From Methylomonas sp. ZR1 (GTDB lineage Bacteria > Pseudomonadota > Gammaproteobacteria > Methylococcales > Methylomonadaceae): a DNA stretch of 64,000 nucleotides. Below, piece by piece: positions 15,568-25,195 of the stretch (within the stretch, counting starts at the first letter, position 1; every line of letters begins with the position of its first letter). The stretch is taken from positions 4,526,001 to 4,590,000 of the forward strand of contig NZ_RCST01000001.1 in assembly GCF_013141865.1 (NCBI RefSeq), given 5' to 3'. A model generated the notes under the pieces. It saw only the letters and a list, made by a program, of their open reading frames with translations. It did not search any database and was not told where the DNA came from. The translations under genes and the position numbers were made by a program.

Positions 15568-17211
15568 ATGACTTGGCAACTCAGAGCTCTTTTACATCAA
15601 TTATGCATTCTGTCGGCGATATCGCTAGTGATGATGGTGCATATGCACTACCGGTCGCCGAGTTTTCCGTTTACGCCTGACAGCGCCAGCTATATCGAAC
15701 AAGCCAGAAATTTTCTCAATTCAGGCAGCTTGCTGATTACTCCGTATGGCTTGGCGCCGGGAGATCAGGATCAGGTCGAGAATCGTTTGTTTCCCGTGGG
15801 TTTTGCTGTCGTTCTGGCGGCCGTTTCCAGTTTCGGTATCGATGCGAAAGATGCCGCGATAGGTTTGGCGCATTTTTCTGCCATTACATTGCCGTGGTTA
15901 TTATTTTTTAGTTTTCGGCAGAGCCTTGGACCTCTTTATGCTTTGCTGCTGGCCGGATTAGCAGCATTATCACCCGGTGTGCTCAAGCATTCGCTGATGG
16001 GGCTGACCGATGTATTCGGTTTATGGTTAGCGGTGGCTGTTATTGGGTTGACGCTTAACTCGCGGTCCATCGTCGGCTTTATCTTCGCTGGTTTGCTTGC
16101 CGGTATGGCTTACGCAATCAGAAATGCGCATTTAGCGCTGCTGGCTAGCGTTATTTGTTATTTTTGCTACTGCTGGTTAAGCAGTGCCGCTGGGGAACGG
16201 CGCGTTGTTTTGCTGCGCGCTATTGCGGCGATGTTTGGCATGGCCGTGGTCGTAGCGCCGCTGCTGCTCAGAAATATAGTGATGTTTGGGTCGCTGAATC
16301 CCTATGTGATGGGGCCAAGCACGATAGGTTTTGTCGAGAATTTACGCACCTATATCGAGGCTTTGCTAAAGGATGCAACGGCTTGTAGCGAATGTGCCCG
16401 GTATGTGGCTTGGTCGCTGCCTGGTTTACTGGGATTCGGGGTTTTGATTGTTGCCTCTGCCTACGCGGCTTATAAATACCGTTGCTCCAATCTACCGACT
16501 TTCGGTAAAAAAACCTTGGCTATTTCAACTATTTATCTGGTCATGGGGTCCTGTGTGGTCGTTGCTGCCCGTACCCGCTATCAATGGGGCGAGGTGATTA
16601 ATCTTCGCCACACCCTGCAATATTCGCCTTTTTTATGGGCTGGAATGTTTGCGCTGTTGGCTGATCATGGCAGGCAGCCCGCTATTATTGCCTGGAAGCA
16701 GGCCAAATTGGCGATTTCTGTTTGCTTGGTGTTTTTCCATGCTAGCTATGCGGTCAATTCGGAGAGTTTCCGCAACAGCGATAACGACTACCCGAAATTG
16801 GCGCAGGCATTTTCAATTGGAAAAGCCTATTTGTGCGGCAATCAGGCAGATACTTACTTGGTATCGAACTGGGCGCATGTGTTTCGGATAGAGTGCGGCG
16901 CACGAGTCCGCCAGATTGAAGCCATTGCCGCAGGGACAAAGGGTGGTGAAATGCGAGCGTTCATGTCCGCAGGTGATGGGTATATGTCAGTGCTCGAAGC
17001 TGTCAGTGACATAAAACAGCAAGCCGGCAGCAGACCAATTCGCGTCGGTTTATTTCCGGGCCGATTCGGTGTGGAATCTGAAAATTTGCCTTTGTCAGCC
17101 GTTGATGAACGGCAAATAGTGGCAAATGGCTGGCATATTATTAAAAACGATCAACAGGGCCTGATTCTGGAATATCCAAAAGTCGGCTCAGAGCAAATGA
17201 ATTTGCAATGA
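15568..17211 (+). CDS. GT-C integral membrane glycosyltransferase (ArnT/PMT-like)
   Basis: The 547-aa protein has about 10-12 membrane helices. After the first comes the loop F-T-P-D-S-A-S-Y-I-E-Q-A, whose acidic residue is the usual catalytic or metal-binding site of GT-C enzymes (GT39/GT83 groups). A soluble periplasmic region of about 150 residues forms the C-terminus. Such enzymes move a sugar from a polyprenyl-phosphate carrier onto protein or lipid. The two genes before it would make and flip that donor. Its stop overlaps the dciA start by four bases (ATGA). The acceptor is unknown; pilin or lipid A are candidates. Confidence 0.75.
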   Translation: MTWQLRALLHQLCILSAISLVMMVHMHYRSPSFPFTPDSASYIEQARNFLNSGSLLITPYGLAPGDQDQVENRLFPVGFAVVLAAVSSFGIDAKDAAIGLAHFSAITLPWLLFFSFRQSLGPLYALLLAGLAALSPGVLKHSLMGLTDVFGLWLAVAVIGLTLNSRSIVGFIFAGLLAGMAYAIRNAHLALLASVICYFCYCWLSSAAGERRVVLLRAIAAMFGMAVVVAPLLLRNIVMFGSLNPYVMGPSTIGFVENLRTYIEALLKDATACSECARYVAWSLPGLLGFGVLIVASAYAAYKYRCSNLPTFGKKTLAISTIYLVMGSCVVVAARTRYQWGEVINLRHTLQYSPFLWAGMFALLADHGRQPAIIAWKQAKLAISVCLVFFHASYAVNSESFRNSDNDYPKLAQAFSIGKAYLCGNQADTYLVSNWAHVFRIECGARVRQIEAIAAGTKGGEMRAFMSAGDGYMSVLEAVSDIKQQAGSRPIRVGLFPGRFGVESENLPLSAVDERQIVANGWHIIKNDQQGLILEYPKVGSEQMNLQ

Positions 17212-17672
17212 CTCGTTATCGCAAAAATGTGTTTAAGACCGCGCTGGATTTTGACAACAAGCAGTTGAATCTGTGTGTGGCCAAAATTAACGCGCAACAG
17301 GCCTTGCTGACCATTGTCAGGACGGCGTTACCGGCTGAGATTGCTCCGCATGCTCAACATTGCGTGGCGTCAGGTGCGCAGATACTGTTGTACTGCGATT
17401 CGGCCAGCTGGGCATCGCAAATTCGGTTTTTCAATCGAGCGATTTTAGACAAATTGCATGATGCGGGGCATCCCTATATTGTCCGCTTGCAAGTACGGAT
17501 TGTCCCGCCGACAGGCGAGCCGATTCGGCCAAAACGCACACCGCGCTTGCCGTCAGCGGAAAATGTCGGTTTGATCGCACAGCAGATTAAGCAGGCGGAT
17601 GAACAGGATGTTTTGGCGGCGGCTTTGGCGCGTTTGGGTGCTACGTTGGCGAAACGCTTGCGGGAAGATTAG
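17208..17672 (+). CDS. dciA: DUF721/DciA-family replicative helicase loader
   Basis: The 154-aa protein shows the DUF721 core: L-P-A-E-I-A-P-H, a hydrophobic strand ending Y-C-D-S-A-S-W-A-S-Q-I-R-F-F (residues about 64-78), then a helix and I-V-R-L-Q-V-R-I-V-P-P. DciA is the ancestral bacterial DnaB loader, used where DnaC is absent. In Pseudomonas the dciA gene is next to lpxC; here it is also next to lpxC, convergent, which supports the call. The tail (about 100-154) is charged and probably disordered. Its ATG overlaps the stop of the GT-C gene, so it may be translated from that operon, an unusual partner for a replication gene. Confidence 0.8.
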   Translation: MTRYRKNVFKTALDFDNKQLNLCVAKINAQQALLTIVRTALPAEIAPHAQHCVASGAQILLYCDSASWASQIRFFNRAILDKLHDAGHPYIVRLQVRIVPPTGEPIRPKRTPRLPSAENVGLIAQQIKQADEQDVLAAALARLGATLAKRLRED

Positions 17673-17689
17673 TAGGTTTTGGCAGGATT

Positions 17690-17714
17690 GTGGCCGATCA
17701 AGTTGACCGGCCAC
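17690..17714. terminator. Hairpin between convergent dciA and lpxC
   Basis: GTGGCCG (17690-17696) pairs with CGGCCAC (17708-17714) around an 11-base loop in the 72-base gap between the two stop codons. There is no T-run, so termination here is only a suggestion. Confidence 0.4.
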
Positions 17715-17744
17715 GGCACAGCTTAATGTCTGTGTGATGCGGGA

Positions 17745-18671
17745 TTATCCTGTCGCGCGTGCTGATGTTTGCGCGGAATGCATAAAGGAAATCGGTGCGT
17801 CCTCGGCATTTTCGAAAGTCACCATTTCCCAGGCGTCTTTGTCGTTCATCAGGCTCAGCAGCAACTTGTTGTTCAGCGCGTGGCCGGATTTAAAACCCTG
17901 GTATTCGCCAATCAGGCTGTAACCCAACAAATACAAGTCGCCGATGGCGTCGAGAATTTTGTGTTTCACGAATTCGTCGGCATAACGCAGACCGTCTTCG
18001 TTCAACACTTTATCGTCGTCCACCACGATGGCGTTATCCAGACTGCCGCCCAGCGCCAGATTGTTCTCGCGTAAAAACTCGATGTCCTTCATAAAGCCGA
18101 AAGTACGGGCTCGGCTGACTTCTTTAACGAAGGTCGTCGAAGAGAAATCCATCACCGCTGTTTTCAAATGCTCGGAAAACGCCGGATGTTCGAAATCGAT
18201 GGTAAAGGTCACTTTAAAACCCTCGAAGGGTTCGAACGCGGCCCACTTGTCGCCGTCTTCCACGCGGATTGCGCGCTTGATACGGATATATTGTTTGGGG
18301 ACGTCCTGTTCGACCACGCCGGCCGATTGCAACAGAAACACAAACGGACCGGCGCTGCCGTCCATGATAGGCACTTCGGCGGCGCTGACATCGACAATCG
18401 CATTGTCTATGCCCAAACCGGCCAAAGCTGACAGCAAATGTTCGACGGTGGACACCTTAACGCCGTCGCGGACCAAAGTCGTGGACAGCTTGGTTTCGCC
18501 GACATTTTCAGGGCGCGCGGCTATCATCACCGGGGTTTCCAAATCCACGCGGCGAAAACGGATGCCGGTATCGGGCTCGGAGGGGTGCAAGGTCAGATAC
18601 ACTTTATCGCCGGTATGCAAACCAACGCCGGTGGCTCTGATGGTGTTTTTTAAAGTACGCTGTTTAATCAT
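17745..18671 (-). CDS. lpxC: UDP-3-O-acyl-N-acetylglucosamine deacetylase
   Basis: The 308-aa zinc enzyme carries out the committed step of lipid A synthesis in the cytoplasm. The zinc and catalytic residues are visible in T-V-E-H-L-L-S-A-L (the H79-type ligand) and [11 protein letters not shown] (the H-K-x-x-D box with its histidine and aspartate ligands). The N-terminus I-K-Q-R-T-L-K-N is also canonical. Length matches the family (about 305). It follows ftsZ by about 110 bases on the same strand, the usual end of the dcw cluster, and probably has its own promoter in that gap. In enterobacteria its level is set by FtsH degradation. Confidence 0.97.
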   Translation of the reverse strand: MIKQRTLKNTIRATGVGLHTGDKVYLTLHPSEPDTGIRFRRVDLETPVMIAARPENVGETKLSTTLVRDGVKVSTVEHLLSALAGLGIDNAIVDVSAAEVPIMDGSAGPFVFLLQSAGVVEQDVPKQYIRIKRAIRVEDGDKWAAFEPFEGFKVTFTIDFEHPAFSEHLKTAVMDFSSTTFVKEVSRARTFGFMKDIEFLRENNLALGGSLDNAIVVDDDKVLNEDGLRYADEFVKHKILDAIGDLYLLGYSLIGEYQGFKSGHALNNKLLLSLMNDKDAWEMVTFENAEDAPISFMHSAQTSARATG

Positions 18672-18781
18672 GAAATGCCGACAAATAGGTAAAACAAAGC
18701 CGGGGAGTCTATCACAGATTATGCGATAGCTCCCCCCGAACTTGGTTGTGCAGCCTCATAAGGACTCGTCGCAAGCGGACC

Positions 18782-19942
18782 TTAGTCTGCTTGACGTCTC
18801 AAGAAAGCCGGTACATCCAAGTAATCCAAATCGACGTCGTTTCTAGGTTGCGCGCCGAAGCGGGATTCCCGAGTCGATTCCTGTTTTTGCTGGCGGACGA
18901 TGGTCGGTTTGTCCAATTGATCGTAATTGATCTCGCCGGCCGCGACTTTTTTCACCAGACTGATAGGCGAAGCCGCTTGCTTGGCTTTTTCACCCATACC
19001 GGTGGCGACGACGGTGACTTTAATTTCCTGCCCCATCGCTGGATTAACTGCCATACCGATTTTCATGTCGGCGTCTTCGGAAGCGAAGGCGTGCATGATG
19101 CTGCCGATTTCGTCGAACTCGTTCAAGCCCAAGTCGCCGTTGGAGGTGACGTTCACCAAAATGCCGCGCGCGCCTTGCAGATTGTTGTCATCCAACAATG
19201 GGCAGGCAATGGCTTTTTCCGCCGCTAAACGGGCGCGATTTTCGCCGCTGGCGACGCCGGTGCCCATGATGGCGCTGCCCATATTGGACATCACAGTCTT
19301 GACGTCGGCAAAGTCGACGTTCATCAGGCCGGGGTGAGTGATTAGCTCGGTAATGCCTTGTACCGCGTCGCGCAACACGTCGTTAGCGGCGCGGAAGGCT
19401 TCTACCAGCGATTTATTGTTGCCCAAAGTCGGCAGCAGTTTTTGGTTAGGAATGATGATCAAGGAATCGACCAGTTTTTCCAGTTCGCGTAAACCGGCAT
19501 CGGCCACGCCTTTTTTCTTGGAACCTTCAAAATCAAAAGGTTTGGATACGACAGCGACTGTCAACACGCCCAGTTCTTTCGCCACTTCGGCAAATACCGC
19601 GATGGCACCGGTACCGGTACCGCCGCCCATACCAGCGGTCAGAAACACCATGTCGGCGCCGGCAATGACTTCGCGGATGCGGTCGCGATTTTCTTCAGCC
19701 GCCGCTCTACCGACTTCAGGGCGAGTGCCCGCTCCCAGGCCTTTGGTGAGTTCAACACCCAATTGCACGATGGACTCTACATTCATTTCCCGCAGGGCTT
19801 GGGCATCGGTGTTGGCGCAGATAAACTGCACGCCGTCGATACCGTCTTCCACCATGTGGTTAACCGCGTTGCCGCCACCGCCACCCACGCCGATGACTTT
19901 GATAACCGCGGTGCCGCTACTATCCAATAATTCATATTTCAT
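18782..19942 (-). CDS. ftsZ: Cell division tubulin homologue FtsZ
   Basis: The 386-aa GTPase forms the Z ring. The tubulin signature G-G-G-T-G-T-G lies at residues 106-112, and the T7 loop N-V-D-F-A-D is present. The C-terminal tail ends with D-Y-L-D-V-P-A-F-L-R-R-Q-A-D, the peptide that binds FtsA and ZipA. I chose ATG 19942 over the GTG at 19948: GGAGGG sits 7 bases before the ATG but only 1 base before the GTG. It follows ftsA by 23 bases. Length matches the family (383 in E. coli). Confidence 0.98.
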   Translation of the reverse strand: MKYELLDSSGTAVIKVIGVGGGGGNAVNHMVEDGIDGVQFICANTDAQALREMNVESIVQLGVELTKGLGAGTRPEVGRAAAEENRDRIREVIAGADMVFLTAGMGGGTGTGAIAVFAEVAKELGVLTVAVVSKPFDFEGSKKKGVADAGLRELEKLVDSLIIIPNQKLLPTLGNNKSLVEAFRAANDVLRDAVQGITELITHPGLMNVDFADVKTVMSNMGSAIMGTGVASGENRARLAAEKAIACPLLDDNNLQGARGILVNVTSNGDLGLNEFDEIGSIMHAFASEDADMKIGMAVNPAMGQEIKVTVVATGMGEKAKQAASPISLVKKVAAGEINYDQLDKPTIVRQQKQESTRESRFGAQPRNDVDLDYLDVPAFLRRQAD

Positions 19943-19965
19943 TTTCACACCCTCCAGACAAAAAA

Positions 19966-21192
19966 TTAAAAATTTCCTTGAAACCAGCTTTTGATTTTTG
20001 ACAACAGATCCGCGCCATCATCGTTCATGCCTAACGCCCGGCCGTGATGATCCTTGCCGTACAGCAACAAACCCACCGCGGTCGAATAAATCGGGTTTTC
20101 CGCTACATCGGTCAATCCGGATACATGCAGCGGTACCCCCATGCGAACCGGCATATGGAAGATTTCCTCCGCCAATTCGACCAATCCCCTCACTTGCGAA
20201 CTGCCACCGGTAATCACCATGCCGGCGGCAATTAAATCTTCATAACCACTTCTTCTTAACTCTGCTTGCACCAACAACATCAATTCTTCATAACGCGGCT
20301 CGACGATTTCCGCCAGATTCTGCGCGGAAATTTTGCGCGGCTCGCGGTCGCCGATGCTGGGCACCGCGATGGTTTGTTGCGGATCGGCCAATTGCGTCAA
20401 CGCGCAAGCGTATTGGCGTTTGATCTCCTCCGCGTTTTTGGTCGGTGTGCGCAGCGCCACGGCGATGTCGTTGGTCACCTGATCGCCGGCGATGGGAATC
20501 ACCGCCGTGTGCTTGATCGCGCCTTCCGAGAAAATCGCAATATCGGTCGTGCCGCCGCCGATGTCGATCAGGCAGACGCCCAGATCTTTTTCATCGTCAG
20601 TCAATACCGCCGCGCAGGAGGCCAGTTGCTCCAACACGATGTCGTCCACATCCAGCCCGCATTTACGGATACATTTGACGATGTTCTGTTCGGCACTGAC
20701 GCTGCTGGTGACCATGTGCACCTTGGCTTCCAAACGAATGCCGGACATGCCGATGGGCTCCTTGATGCCTTCCTGCTGGTCGATCACAAACTCCTGCGGC
20801 AGGATGTGCAGGATTTTCTGATCGGCCGGAATCGCCACTGCCCGCGCCGAATCGATCACTCTATCGATGTCGTGCTGGGTCACTTCCTTTTCCTTGATGG
20901 CGACGATGCCGTGCGAATTCAGGCTTTTGATATGGCTGCCGGCAATCCCGGCAAATACCGATTTGATCTGGCAGCCCGCCATCAATTCGGCTTCTTCTAT
21001 CGCCCGCTGGATGGAGTGCACGGTCGATTCCAGATTGACCACGATGCCTTTTTTCAAGCCCTTGGACGGTGCGGTGCCGATGCCAATCACTTCGATTTCG
21101 TCGCCACCGCGGTATTCACCAACGATAGCAGCCACTTTCGACGTGCCTATATCCAGCCCCACTAATAAATTTCGATCTGTCTTTTTGGCCAT
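19966..21192 (-). CDS. ftsA: Cell division actin homologue FtsA
   Basis: The 408-aa protein anchors FtsZ to the inner membrane. It shows the actin-fold motifs V-G-L-D-I-G-T-S-K-V near the start, D-I-G-G-G-T-T-D-I-A for phosphate binding, and V-I-T-G-G-S-S-Q-V for adenosine. The C-terminus I-K-S-W-F-Q-G-N-F is the amphipathic membrane-targeting helix. Length is close to E. coli FtsA (420). It lies between ftsQ and ftsZ with gaps of 20 and 23 bases. Confidence 0.97.
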   Translation of the reverse strand: MAKKTDRNLLVGLDIGTSKVAAIVGEYRGGDEIEVIGIGTAPSKGLKKGIVVNLESTVHSIQRAIEEAELMAGCQIKSVFAGIAGSHIKSLNSHGIVAIKEKEVTQHDIDRVIDSARAVAIPADQKILHILPQEFVIDQQEGIKEPIGMSGIRLEAKVHMVTSSVSAEQNIVKCIRKCGLDVDDIVLEQLASCAAVLTDDEKDLGVCLIDIGGGTTDIAIFSEGAIKHTAVIPIAGDQVTNDIAVALRTPTKNAEEIKRQYACALTQLADPQQTIAVPSIGDREPRKISAQNLAEIVEPRYEELMLLVQAELRRSGYEDLIAAGMVITGGSSQVRGLVELAEEIFHMPVRMGVPLHVSGLTDVAENPIYSTAVGLLLYGKDHHGRALGMNDDGADLLSKIKSWFQGNF

Positions 21193-21212
21193 TGTTTATG
21201 CTCAGTAAGCGT

Positions 21213-21956
21213 TTAAATCAGGTTTTTATTTTTTTCCACGATTGCTTTCCAATCGATGTTGGTGACTTCCGGTTTCCAGGTCACTGCAAAGCCGTTCGGG
21301 TACCGGGTATCCACGCTGGCTATTTGCGCCAGCTGTTCCTCGCCCAATAAATCCATGGTTTTTAAAAAGCGTTGCATATTTTCCAGCGGTGCTTTTCTAC
21401 CCAATTGCATTTCCATGCCGCTGGCTAACTTAATCCGCCAGGCTCGCCGTTCGTTGACATGAAATTCCGCGAGCTGCATCGATTTATCCTTCAGCACGAT
21501 GTAGACGCCTTTCATGATCTCCAGCAGCTTCTTTTCCTGGCCGTCCGGGCCGGTAATCAGCGGCAAATTTTTAAATTCGTCGATATTGTCCGGCACCAAT
21601 AAATCGCCTTGTTTGTTCAGCAGCGCCGATTTGCCCCAGCGTACCACCGGCTTTTGCTCGGTGATTTTGATATGCACCGCATCCGGCCACACCCGCTTCA
21701 CATCGACCTTATCCACCAATGGCAGCGCTTTGATCGCTTGATGAATCGCGTTCATGTCGGCCTGGTAATAGCCCTGTTTCATTTGCGGCGCCAATACTTC
21801 TTTCAGCCTATCCTTGCTGGTGTATTGGAACGCGCCTTCAATCTTGACGTAGCGGATCGGCTTGCTGCTCAGTGCGCTGACACCGAATTGCTGCCAAGTC
21901 CACCAGCCGCCGCCGATCAACAGCGCGGTCATTAAAATCACACTAAACCGGCTCAC
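21213..21956 (-). CDS. ftsQ: Cell division protein FtsQ
   Basis: The 247-aa bitopic protein has one membrane helix near residues 8-25. A POTRA domain follows (I-R-Y-V-K-I-E-G-A-F-Q-Y-T-S), then the beta domain (V-W-P-D-A-V-H-I-K-I-T-E-Q-K-P-V-V-R-W). FtsQ links early division proteins to the FtsLB complex in the periplasm. The start is a GTG overlapping the end of ddl by 14 bases; an ATG eight codons later is possible but would shorten the cytoplasmic tail to nothing. The short cytoplasmic tail differs from E. coli FtsQ (276 aa). Confidence 0.92.
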   Translation of the reverse strand: MSRFSVILMTALLIGGGWWTWQQFGVSALSSKPIRYVKIEGAFQYTSKDRLKEVLAPQMKQGYYQADMNAIHQAIKALPLVDKVDVKRVWPDAVHIKITEQKPVVRWGKSALLNKQGDLLVPDNIDEFKNLPLITGPDGQEKKLLEIMKGVYIVLKDKSMQLAEFHVNERRAWRIKLASGMEMQLGRKAPLENMQRFLKTMDLLGEEQLAQIASVDTRYPNGFAVTWKPEVTNIDWKAIVEKNKNLI

Positions 21957-22893
21957 CTGTACCCGCCATGCTGGTTTCCAAAATCCGCCAGACCAATTCC
22001 TCGAAACTGATGCCCACCGCTTTTGCAGCCATCGGCACCAAACTGTGGTCGGTCATGCCGGGTACGGTATTCACTTCGATCAGTTGCGATTGGCCATTGC
22101 TGTCGATAAACACATCCACCCGCGCCCAGCCTTTTACGTTCAAGGCCTGGCAGGCTTGTACCGCCAAGGCTTGCAATTGTTGTTCGCGCTCCGCGCTCAA
22201 GCCGCAGGGGCAATGGTATTTCGTGGTATTGGCCCGGTACTTGGCGTCGAAATCGTAAAAGGTATTCGGCGTTTCCAAACGGATGGCTGGCAGCGCTTCA
22301 CCGTCCAGCACACCGACGGTGTATTCCTGGCCCTGTACCCATTGCTCGGCATACACGTCGCAACGAAATTGGCTGGCGAGCTCCAAAGCGGCCGCCAGTT
22401 CATCGCGGTTAGTGGCTTTGCTCATGCCGATGCTGGAGCCTTCCTGCGCAGGTTTGACGATCACCGGAAAACCCAGTTTGGCGATGCAGGCTTCAATATC
22501 GGTTTCGCTTTTCAGTACAAACCATAGCGGCGTACTCAAGCCTAAACCTTGCCAGCACAACTTGGTACGCAATTTATCCATGCTCAATGCCGAAGCCATC
22601 ACCCCGGAACCGGTATACGGCAAGTCCAAAACTTGCAAAACCGCTTGCAGTACGCCGTCTTCGCCGCCGCGGCCGTGGATCACGTTGAATACTCTGTCGA
22701 CTTTGAGATTGGTTAAAGCCTCAATCGGGCTGCCGGTCACGTCTATCGCTACCGCGTCGATGCCTTGCGCTTTCAAGGCTTGATATACCGCGTTGCCGCT
22801 GTTCAAGGATATTTCGCGTTCGGCAGCGGAGCCGCCCAACAGCACGGCGACTTTGCCGAAATCGGCGGCATTTTTGATGCGTAATGGCTTCAT
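21943..22893 (-). CDS. ddl: D-alanine--D-alanine ligase
   Basis: The 316-aa ATP-grasp enzyme joins two D-alanines for peptidoglycan. Visible marks are V-L-L-G-G-S-A-A-E-R-E-I-S-L-N-S-G near residues 17-33, H-G-R-G-G-E-D-G, P-Y-T-G-S-G-V, V-K-P-A-Q-E-G-S-S-I-G-M, and near the end R-V-D-V-F-I-D and I-E-V-N-T-V-P-G-M-T-D-H-S, with the metal-binding glutamate and asparagine. It is the DdlB type found in dcw clusters. Its start overlaps murB by four bases. Confidence 0.96.
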   Translation of the reverse strand: MKPLRIKNAADFGKVAVLLGGSAAEREISLNSGNAVYQALKAQGIDAVAIDVTGSPIEALTNLKVDRVFNVIHGRGGEDGVLQAVLQVLDLPYTGSGVMASALSMDKLRTKLCWQGLGLSTPLWFVLKSETDIEACIAKLGFPVIVKPAQEGSSIGMSKATNRDELAAALELASQFRCDVYAEQWVQGQEYTVGVLDGEALPAIRLETPNTFYDFDAKYRANTTKYHCPCGLSAEREQQLQALAVQACQALNVKGWARVDVFIDSNGQSQLIEVNTVPGMTDHSLVPMAAKAVGISFEELVWRILETSMAGTGEPV

Positions 22894-23771
22894 GCTTTTT
22901 CACCTACCCGGCAGACTTCAGTTTGCAGACTGATGCCGAATTGCGTTCGTACTTGGGTTTGAATATGTTCGATCAAGGCTTCTATATCTTCCGAGCTGGC
23001 GTTGCCGCGATTTTCGATAAAATTGGCGTGTTTTTCCGACACCACCGCGCCGCCGATAGCAAAGCCTTTCAGGCCGCAGGCTTCGATCAAGCGCGCCGCG
23101 TAATCGCCGGGCGGATTCTTGAATACCGAGCCGCAAGTCGGCTTATTGGTCGGTTGCGAGGCGTTACGTTTTTCCAACAGCGCTTTGATGTGTTGTTGGC
23201 TGGCTTCGCTGTTGCCTTTGCTCAATTTCAACTGGGCTGACAAAAACCATTCGTCAGCCAGACCTTTGACTGAACGGTAGGCCACTTCAAATTCGTGATG
23301 GTCGCGCAGAATGACTTCACCGCGCGGGTTGATCATTTCAACCCGTTCCACAATGCTCCAGGTCTCGCCGCCAAACGCGCCGGCATTCATTTTCAGTGCG
23401 CCGCCCATCGTGCCGGGGATGCCGGCTAAAAACTCGGCGCCGGTCAAGCCTAAGTCCGCGCAAAAGCGGGCGACATGGGCGCAAGGTACGCCGGCTTCCA
23501 CGTAAACCCGTTCGGAGTCGGCGAGATACATTTCCTTCAGTCGGCCGCGGGTGTTGATCACAGTGCCGCGAATGCCGCCGTCGCGCACCAATAAATTGCT
23601 ACCCAAACCCATCCAGTACAGCGGTTCGCCGGCCGGCAGGCTGGCGATAAATTCGATCAGATCGGCCTTGTTTTCCGGGATGTACAGGTGCTGGGCCGGA
23701 CCGCCGACCCGCCAGCTGGTGTATTTCGCCAGTGGCTCGTTATTTAATAAAGTGCCTCTAGCCACCATCAC
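22890..23771 (-). CDS. murB: UDP-N-acetylenolpyruvoylglucosamine reductase
   Basis: The 293-aa flavoenzyme reduces the enolpyruvyl group to make UDP-MurNAc. It begins near [16 protein letters not shown] (FAD site), with [37 protein letters not shown], and [10 protein letters not shown] with the catalytic serine. It is the shorter type II MurB rather than the E. coli type I enzyme (342 aa). The start is GTG 23771 or ATG 23768; both overlap the murC stop. Confidence 0.96.
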   Translation of the reverse strand: MMVARGTLLNNEPLAKYTSWRVGGPAQHLYIPENKADLIEFIASLPAGEPLYWMGLGSNLLVRDGGIRGTVINTRGRLKEMYLADSERVYVEAGVPCAHVARFCADLGLTGAEFLAGIPGTMGGALKMNAGAFGGETWSIVERVEMINPRGEVILRDHHEFEVAYRSVKGLADEWFLSAQLKLSKGNSEASQQHIKALLEKRNASQPTNKPTCGSVFKNPPGDYAARLIEACGLKGFAIGGAVVSEKHANFIENRGNASSEDIEALIEHIQTQVRTQFGISLQTEVCRVGEKA

Positions 23772-25195
23772 TTTAGGGCCTCGGCCAATTGTTGCGGCAA
23801 TTCGGCAGCGATCTGGCCGACGTTGCCGGCGCCCATGGTCAATACCACGTCGTCTTTTTCGACGATGCCGGCCAGGATGGTCGCCAAGTCTTCACGGTTT
23901 TGCACGAATACCGGGTCAACCTGGCCGCGCACCCTGATCGAGCGGCTCAAGGCTTTGCCATCAGCACCGGTAATCGGCGCTTCGCCGGCCGAATACACGT
24001 CCAGCAAAATCAGTACATCGACGCTGGACAATACTTCGACGAAATCTTCGAATAAGTCGCGGGTGCGGGTGTAGCGGTGCGGTTGAAACACGACGACTTT
24101 ACGGCGGCTCGGCCAGGCTTGGCGCAAGGCTTCCAGCGTGGCGGCCAATTCGCGCGGATGGTGGCCATAATCGTCAACCAAGGTCAGCTTGCCGCCTTGG
24201 AAATCCACGTCGCCGTTGATTTGAAAACGCCTGCCCACACCTTTGAATTCCGCCAGACTCTTTACAATAGCCGCATCGTCCACACCCAGGGCGGTGGCGA
24301 TAGTCGTCGCAGCTAAGGCGTTCAGCATGTTGTGCCAGCCGGGCAGGTTCAGCGTGACTTGCAAGGGCGGTAAATCACCCCAGCGCAACACCGTGAAATG
24401 AGTGCGTAAGCCGTCCTGGCGAATATCCACAGCGCGTACGTCGGCGTAACTACTGACGCCGTAGGTCTTCACCGGCTTGGATACATTAGGCAGCACGTCG
24501 CAGACGCCCGGATCGTCTATGCACATCACCGCCAAACCGTAGAACGGCAATTGATGCAGGAATTTCAGGAAAGTGTCCTTGAGTTTGCTGTAGCTGCCGC
24601 CATAGGTCTCCATATGGTCTTGGTCGATGTTGGTGACAATCGCCATCATTGGCTGCAGGAACAAGAACGACGCATCGCTTTCGTCGGCCTCAGCCACCAA
24701 ATATTTACCCAAACCCAGTTTGGCGTTGGCGCCGGCGCTATTCAAACGGCCGCCGATCACAAAAGTGGGGTCCAGGCCGCCTTCGGCCAGCATCATCGTG
24801 GTCAGGCTGGTTGTGGTGGTTTTACCGTGGGTACCGGCTACAGCGATGCCGAAGCGAAAACGCATCAGTTCCGCCAGCATTTCCGCGCGCGGAATCACCG
24901 GGATACGGTTCTCATAGGCGGTGACGATTTCCGGGTTGGTTCTATCGACAGCGGTGGAGGTGACGACCACATCGACATCAGTCACATTGTCGGCGTGATG
25001 GCCAAAATAAACCTTGACGCCCATCGCTTGCAGGCGATCGGTAACCGCCGAGCCTTTAATATCCGAGCCGGACACGCTATAGCCCAAGTTGGATAGCACT
25101 TCGGCGATGCCGCTCATGCCGGTGCCGCCGATGCCGACAAAATGGATTTTGTCGATGTCGCCCAGCGCTTGGTTGTCGATGTGGGGGCGGTTCAT
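23768..25195 (-). CDS. murC: UDP-N-acetylmuramate--L-alanine ligase
   Basis: The 475-aa cytoplasmic ligase adds L-Ala to UDP-MurNAc. It shows [16 protein letters not shown] near the N-terminus, the P-loop [18 protein letters not shown], and a C-terminal domain with [10 protein letters not shown] start at ATG 25195, where ATGA overlaps the murG stop; an earlier in-frame start at 25216 has no support. Length agrees with the family (E. coli 491). Confidence 0.97.
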   Translation of the reverse strand: MNRPHIDNQALGDIDKIHFVGIGGTGMSGIAEVLSNLGYSVSGSDIKGSAVTDRLQAMGVKVYFGHHADNVTDVDVVVTSTAVDRTNPEIVTAYENRIPVIPRAEMLAELMRFRFGIAVAGTHGKTTTTSLTTMMLAEGGLDPTFVIGGRLNSAGANAKLGLGKYLVAEADESDASFLFLQPMMAIVTNIDQDHMETYGGSYSKLKDTFLKFLHQLPFYGLAVMCIDDPGVCDVLPNVSKPVKTYGVSSYADVRAVDIRQDGLRTHFTVLRWGDLPPLQVTLNLPGWHNMLNALAATTIATALGVDDAAIVKSLAEFKGVGRRFQINGDVDFQGGKLTLVDDYGHHPRELAATLEALRQAWPSRRKVVVFQPHRYTRTRDLFEDFVEVLSSVDVLILLDVYSAGEAPITGADGKALSRSIRVRGQVDPVFVQNREDLATILAGIVEKDDVVLTMGAGNVGQIAAELPQQLAEALK

